Source of the DNA: Bacillota bacterium
Lineage (GTDB): Bacteria > Bacillota > Clostridia > Oscillospirales > Ruminococcaceae
DNA: 6,999 nt
Direction of reading: 5' to 3'
Assembly: GCA_023395435.1 (NCBI GenBank)
Contig: JAEWZG010000077.1
Location: 1 to 6,999 of the forward strand
The notes beneath the pieces are model-generated. The model searched no databases and was not told the origin of the DNA. It saw nothing but the letters and a program-made list of their open reading frames with translations. A program made the translations under genes and the position numbers. This document shows positions 4,185 through 6,999 of the stretch, piece after piece; position 1 is the stretch's first letter, and the number at the start of each line of letters is the position of its first letter.

Positions 4185-6558
4185 GTGACGGCTTAACGAA
4201 TTTGAGCTTACCATTATCCACAATAAGCTTTATTTCGTCACCCTTGACAATCTCGCCCTCTAAAATCTGTTGTGAAAGAAGATTTTCAATCTCAGTGGAA
4301 ATTATTCTTCGAAGCGGGCGTGCTCCGTATGAGGTATTAAAGCCGTCGTCAGCGATTTTCTTAACAGCCTCATCGGAGAATTCAGTTTTTATTTCAAGGG
4401 CATCGATACGTTCAGAAAGCTCATTAAGAAGCTTTCTGCCTATTTTTTCAATGTCAGTTTTATCGAGGCTCCTGAATATAATTGTATCATCAATACGGTT
4501 TAAAAATTCTGGCTTGAACTGCTGACGAAGTTCACTCATTATCTCGGCTTTCATATTTTTTTCACTCGACTCGGCTACTGTAAAGCCGAGATTTTTTTTG
4601 TCTATAATCTTCTTTGCACCAAGGTTTGAAGTCATAATTATAACAGTATTTTTAAATGAAACCTTTCTGCCCTGTGAATCGGTAATAAAGCCATCCTCAA
4701 GCATCTGTAAAAGAAGATTGTAAACATCAGGGTGTGCCTTTTCGATTTCATCCATTAAAACTATTGCATAAGGGTTCCTTCGGATTTTTTCTGTAAGCTG
4801 TCCTCCCTCATTATATCCAACATAACCAGGAGGCGAGCCTATCATTTTTGATACTGAATGTTTCTCCATATACTCTGACATATCAAGTCGCACAACAGCA
4901 TCACGATTTGCAAAAAGACATTCTGCAAGTGCCTTGCAAAGCTCGGTTTTTCCAACACCTGTAGGTCCAAGGAAGATAAATGAACCGATAGGGCGGTTTG
5001 GGTCCTTAAGCCCGACACGACTTCTTCTTATTGAACAGGCAATACTTTTTATCGCTTCATCCTGACCGATAACACTCTTTGACATTACATCTTCAAGAGT
5101 TAAAAGACGCTTGCTTTCCTCTTCAGTAAGGCTTGCTACTGGAATTCCAGTCCATGCAGAAATGACTTCAGCTATATCATTCGGGGTAATTTCACTCTGT
5201 TTTACTACTCCATATTTTTTTGTTTCACCATTGACTGTTTCAACCTTCTGCGTATAGGTCGATTTTGAAATACTTCCCATTAAATATTCATTAAAAAGAT
5301 CAGAAAGCTTATTAGGGTTATCAATAATCATTCCCGCTTTAAGCCTTACTCTTGAGCAAGCCTCGTCGATTAGATCAATAGCCTTATCAGGAAGAAAGCG
5401 GTCAGGTAGATATCTTTGTGACAAAGTTACTGCTGCTTTCATCGCCTCATCAGGAATAGACAGCTTGTGGTGTTCCTCATATTTTGGAGCAATACCCTTT
5501 AATATTTTAATTGTATTTTCTTCAGTCGGCTCACAGACCTTTATTGGCTGAAAACGTCTTTCAAGTGCACTGTCTTTTTCTATATAATTCTTATACTCCT
5601 CGTATGTGGTTGCACCGATAATTTGAAGTTCACCACGTGCAAGCTGTGGCTTTATAATGTTTGCCGCATCAATAGCACCTTCTGCTGCTCCTGCGCCCAC
5701 AATAGTATGAACCTCATCTATAAATAAAATAATATTCTTGTTATTGACTACATCTTCAATGCAGTTCTTAAGGCGTTCTTCAAAATCTCCCCTATATTTT
5801 GCACCAGCAAGAAGCTGGCTTATATCAAGAACAAAAATTCTCTTGGTCTGGAGGTTTTCAGGAACTTCATTTTTAATAATAAGCTGTGCAAGACCTTCAA
5901 CAATAGCAGTTTTACCAACACCCGCCTCGCCGACAAGACAAGGATTATTTTTCGTGCGTCTTGAAAGAATTTGAATAAGGCGTTCGATTTCACTTTCTCT
6001 TGCTATAACAGGGTCAAGTGTCAGGCAGGCTGCCTTTGTTGTTAGTTCTCGACCATATTTTTCAAGATTCGGAAGTTTGATATTTTTATTTGTCTGCTTC
6101 ATAGTCGGGAGGTTATTGGTTTGTATACTTGAGCAATCATTATAAATTTTAGTGATACTTATATCAAGGTCACGCAATATACTATTAGCACAGGAGTTTG
6201 ATTCCCTCACAAGTGACATTAAGATATGCTCGCTGCCAATAAACTTACAGTCAAGACTTTGTGAAAGTCTTATGGCATTGCTCAGAATTTTTTTGGCAGT
6301 AGGCGTAAGTGCATCCGCATTAAGAACACTTGTATCACCCTTCCCTATTGTTTCAATTATTCTAGCCTGAACCTGAGTTATACTTACCTCATTCTTATTA
6401 AGAATTGTGTATGCTGTTGAAGTTCCCTCATCAAGTATACCAAGGAGCAGATGCTCACTTCCAACATAAGTATGACCGAGTTCACCAGCAAGAGTGAAAG
6501 CTCTGTTAACAGCAGCACTTGCTTTATAGGTGAAGTTCTCAAGATTAAAATTATACAT
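4168..6558 (-). CDS. clpC: ClpC-type AAA+ unfoldase, ATP-binding subunit of Clp protease
   Basis: A 796-residue HSP100 unfoldase that threads proteins into ClpP. The N-domain has two Clp_N repeats (about 8-65 and 83-140), with GSEH at 33-36 and 108-111. The first AAA+ module has Walker A GEAGVGKT (210-217), Walker B ILFIDE (277-282) and ALERRF (331-336). The second has GPTGVGKT (531-538), VLMDE (600-604), FLNRID (685-690) and sensor-2 GARPLRR (745-751). LGF (657-659) fits the ClpP-docking loop, so it should partner ClpP. The middle region (about 401-456) is short and lacks the usual EFExAxxxRD (UVR-like) motif of ClpC. It is not ClpB (no long coiled coil, ClpP loop present) nor ClpE (no N-terminal zinc finger). 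GGAG (6565-6568) supports the start. ctsR, mcsA and mcsB are absent next to it, and no CtsR heptad repeat is visible upstream. The 3' end overlaps the radical SAM gene, with no terminator seen. Confidence 0.95.
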   Translation of the reverse strand: MYNFNLENFTYKASAAVNRAFTLAGELGHTYVGSEHLLLGILDEGTSTAYTILNKNEVSITQVQARIIETIGKGDTSVLNADALTPTAKKILSNAIRLSQSLDCKFIGSEHILMSLVRESNSCANSILRDLDISITKIYNDCSSIQTNNLPTMKQTNKNIKLPNLEKYGRELTTKAACLTLDPVIARESEIERLIQILSRRTKNNPCLVGEAGVGKTAIVEGLAQLIIKNEVPENLQTKRIFVLDISQLLAGAKYRGDFEERLKNCIEDVVNNKNIILFIDEVHTIVGAGAAEGAIDAANIIKPQLARGELQIIGATTYEEYKNYIEKDSALERRFQPIKVCEPTEENTIKILKGIAPKYEEHHKLSIPDEAMKAAVTLSQRYLPDRFLPDKAIDLIDEACSRVRLKAGMIIDNPNKLSDLFNEYLMGSISKSTYTQKVETVNGETKKYGVVKQSEITPNDIAEVISAWTGIPVASLTEEESKRLLTLEDVMSKSVIGQDEAIKSIACSIRRSRVGLKDPNRPIGSFIFLGPTGVGKTELCKALAECLFANRDAVVRLDMSEYMEKHSVSKMIGSPPGYVGYNEGGQLTEKIRRNPYAIVLMDEIEKAHPDVYNLLLQMLEDGFITDSQGRKVSFKNTVIIMTSNLGAKKIIDKKNLGFTVAESSEKNMKAEIMSELRQQFKPEFLNRIDDTIIFRSLDKTDIEKIGRKLLNELSERIDALEIKTEFSDEAVKKIADDGFNTSYGARPLRRIISTEIENLLSQQILEGEIVKGDEIKLIVDNGKLKFVKPSLIQAE

Positions 6559-6697
6559 TTACATCTCCGTTCTGCCACTGTAAAAAAGATGGCTAGGTAA
6601 TCATAATCAATGTATATAGAACGGTAGCTATTATCTGCGTTCATCTTTTCACATTAATTATATGAAATAATCAGCTTATACTATTTCAGTCATATAG

Positions 6698-6740
6698 AAT
6701 TTTGCCAGTTTAATACAGATTAAACATTTCCTGCAAAATT
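6698..6740. repeat. Nested inverted repeat able to form a long hairpin
   Basis: The outer arms AATTTTGC (6698-6705) and GCAAAATT (6733-6740) are perfect 8-bp complements. Inside them GTTTAAT (6708-6714) and ATTAAAC (6719-6725) pair perfectly around the loop ACAG. The internal loop is asymmetric (2 nt left, 7 nt right). No U-tract follows on either strand, so it is not a classical terminator. It may be a regulator site, a leader structure of clpC or part of a small RNA. Confidence 0.55.
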
Positions 6741-6824
6741 TCTTACTATTAGTTTATGATTCTACCGCTTAAATGGAATTTATTTTTTGAAATTATACGA
6801 GTATTATATACGAAAATTTCTGTA

Positions 6825-6857
6825 ACACTTTTATTCCTTTCCCATAAACTATACTAT
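6825..6857 (+). promoter_or_regulatory. Candidate promoter of the Cys/Gly-rich small gene
   Basis: TATACT (6850-6855) resembles a vegetative -10 but lacks a good -35 at 17 bp. The overlapping CATAAACTA (6843-6851) fits the CATAnnnTA -10 of the sporulation factor sigma-K, with an AC dinucleotide 16 bp upstream (6825-6826). Either reading is weak. The position is right, about 15-20 bp before the first strong ribosome-binding site. Confidence 0.3.
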
Positions 6858-6883
6858 AAAACAAAACTGGAGGGACGCAAATA

Positions 6884-6922
6884 ATGTTTCTTCATGGTTG
6901 CGTTTTACAATACATTATTTAA
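6884..6922 (+). CDS. Possible 12-codon leader ORF upstream of the small Cys/Gly-rich gene
   Basis: ATG at 6884 is preceded by a strong GGAGGG (6869-6874) with 9-nt spacing and encodes MFLHGCVLQYII before TAA at 6920-6922. The stop runs directly into the next gene's AAAGGAG (6921-6927), so a ribosome finishing here would sit on the downstream ribosome-binding site. The start lies in one arm of a 9-bp inverted repeat (6879-6887 with 6912-6920). It could be a true leader peptide coupling translation, or simply a 5' untranslated region with a spare ribosome-binding site. No run of regulatory codons is present. Confidence 0.35.
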   Translation: MFLHGCVLQYII

Positions 6923-6935
6923 AGGAGTGCTATTT

Positions 6936-6999
6936 ATGTGTGGATGCGGTAATGGTTGTGGAAACGGCTTCGGTGGATGCTGGTGGATCATCATTCTTA
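6936..6999 (+). CDS. Small Cys/Gly-rich protein with hydrophobic tail, 3'-truncated by window
   Basis: Only the first 21 codons are visible: a Cys/Gly/Asn-rich head (MCGCGNGCGNGFGGC, Cys at 2, 4, 8 and 15) followed by WWIIIL, the start of a hydrophobic segment. Tiny proteins with a Gly/Cys-rich head and a single Ile/Leu-rich membrane helix are common in Clostridia and resemble the YjcZ-type small sporulation proteins of Bacillus, but that assignment is only by composition. The start is well supported by AAAGGAG (6921-6927), 8 nt before the ATG. Expected full length is about 35-60 residues. The head could bind a metal or cross-link by disulfides; neither is shown. It is divergent from clpC. 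Confidence 0.72.
   Translation, partial: MCGCGNGCGNGFGGCWWIIIL

Larger units (their letters stand above)
6559..6883. other. Long divergent intergenic region between clpC and the Cys/Gly-rich small gene
   Basis: About 325 bp of AT-rich DNA with no convincing gene. It should hold the clpC promoter and leader (minus strand), but I found no TTGACA/TATAAT pair at proper spacing; several lone TATAAT-like strings occur. It also holds a nested inverted repeat (6698-6740), a short direct repeat TATACGA (6794-6800 and 6807-6813), and a candidate plus-strand promoter near 6825-6857. A longer-range complement, AAAAGATG (6584-6591) with CATCTTTT (6642-6649), may fold the clpC leader. Confidence 0.6.

Noticed and set aside
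4202..4525. 107-codon plus-strand ORF opposite the 3' end of clpC
   Set aside because: It is antisense to a strongly conserved ClpC coding region, is Ser/Leu-rich as expected of a shadow frame, and lacks a ribosome-binding site.
6122..6443. Further GTATAC-containing strings (near 6123 and 6436) similar to the rubrerythrin operator
   Set aside because: They lie within conserved clpC coding sequence as single half-sites, with no inverted partner at 7-bp spacing.
6584..6649. Long-range complement AAAAGATG/CATCTTTT with an inner imperfect helix in the clpC leader
   Set aside because: The inner helix has a mismatch on the clpC strand and the enclosed loop is long; not strong enough to call as an RNA element.
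6559..6720. CtsR operator or consensus sigma-A promoter for clpC
   Set aside because: No GGTCAAA-type heptad pair and no TTGACA/TATAAT pair with 16-18 bp spacing could be found by eye; lone TATAAT-like strings are expected in such AT-rich DNA.
6756..6884. 42-codon plus-strand ORF ending in a TAATG overlap with the leader ATG
   Set aside because: No ribosome-binding site precedes it, it has no recognisable motif, and it spans the candidate promoter of the next gene; probably chance.
6924..6931. GAGTGCTA resembling half of a CIRCE (HrcA) element
   Set aside because: The partner TTAGCACTC at 9-bp spacing is absent; the string is just the small gene's ribosome-binding site and following bases.

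Overview
This 7-kb window is AT-rich chromosomal DNA, with intergenic regions richer still in A+T. It looks like an anaerobic Firmicute of the class Clostridia, possibly a gut Ruminococcaceae/Oscillospiraceae-type organism. The signs are strong GGAGG-type ribosome-binding sites, a clostridial 'reverse' rubrerythrin, a DUF4080-type radical SAM protein, a ClpC-type unfoldase and a YkuI-like EAL protein. No mobile element, phage gene, CRISPR array, tRNA or rRNA was seen.

Layout. Positions 1-794 (+) hold the 3' part of a cyclic-di-GMP phosphodiesterase (EAL plus a PAS/Cache-like C-terminal domain). It converges on a PilZ-domain gene (890-1573, -), and a perfect hairpin that can terminate both strands lies between them. 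A second, similar hairpin (1721-1750) closes the rubrerythrin gene (1760-2308, -). That gene is divergent from a 570-residue B12-binding/radical SAM/DUF4080 gene (2472-4184, +). The 163-bp divergent intergenic region is the best regulatory site in the window: two back-to-back sigma-A promoters, a 9-7-9 inverted repeat over the rubrerythrin promoter, a perfect palindrome between the two -35 boxes, and a 7-1-7 inverted repeat in the rubrerythrin leader. The radical SAM gene overlaps the convergent clpC (4168-6558, -) by 17 bp at their 3' ends. After clpC comes about 375 bp without a convincing gene, containing a nested hairpin. The window ends in the first 21 codons of a tiny Cys/Gly-rich protein (6936 onward, +), preceded by a 12-codon ORF with its own strong ribosome-binding site.

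How the genes relate. EAL (degrades c-di-GMP) and PilZ (senses c-di-GMP) form a plausible signalling pair. Rubrerythrin (peroxide reduction) and the oxygen-sensitive radical SAM enzyme share a control region, which suggests, but does not prove, joint redox or oxygen control. ClpC stands alone here, without ctsR-mcsA-mcsB, but keeps the N-domain residues associated with phosphoarginine recognition. I do not see a clearly new multi-gene system. The least explained items are the shared operator region, the DUF4080 radical SAM protein, the leader-ORF/small-protein arrangement and the altered ClpC middle domain.
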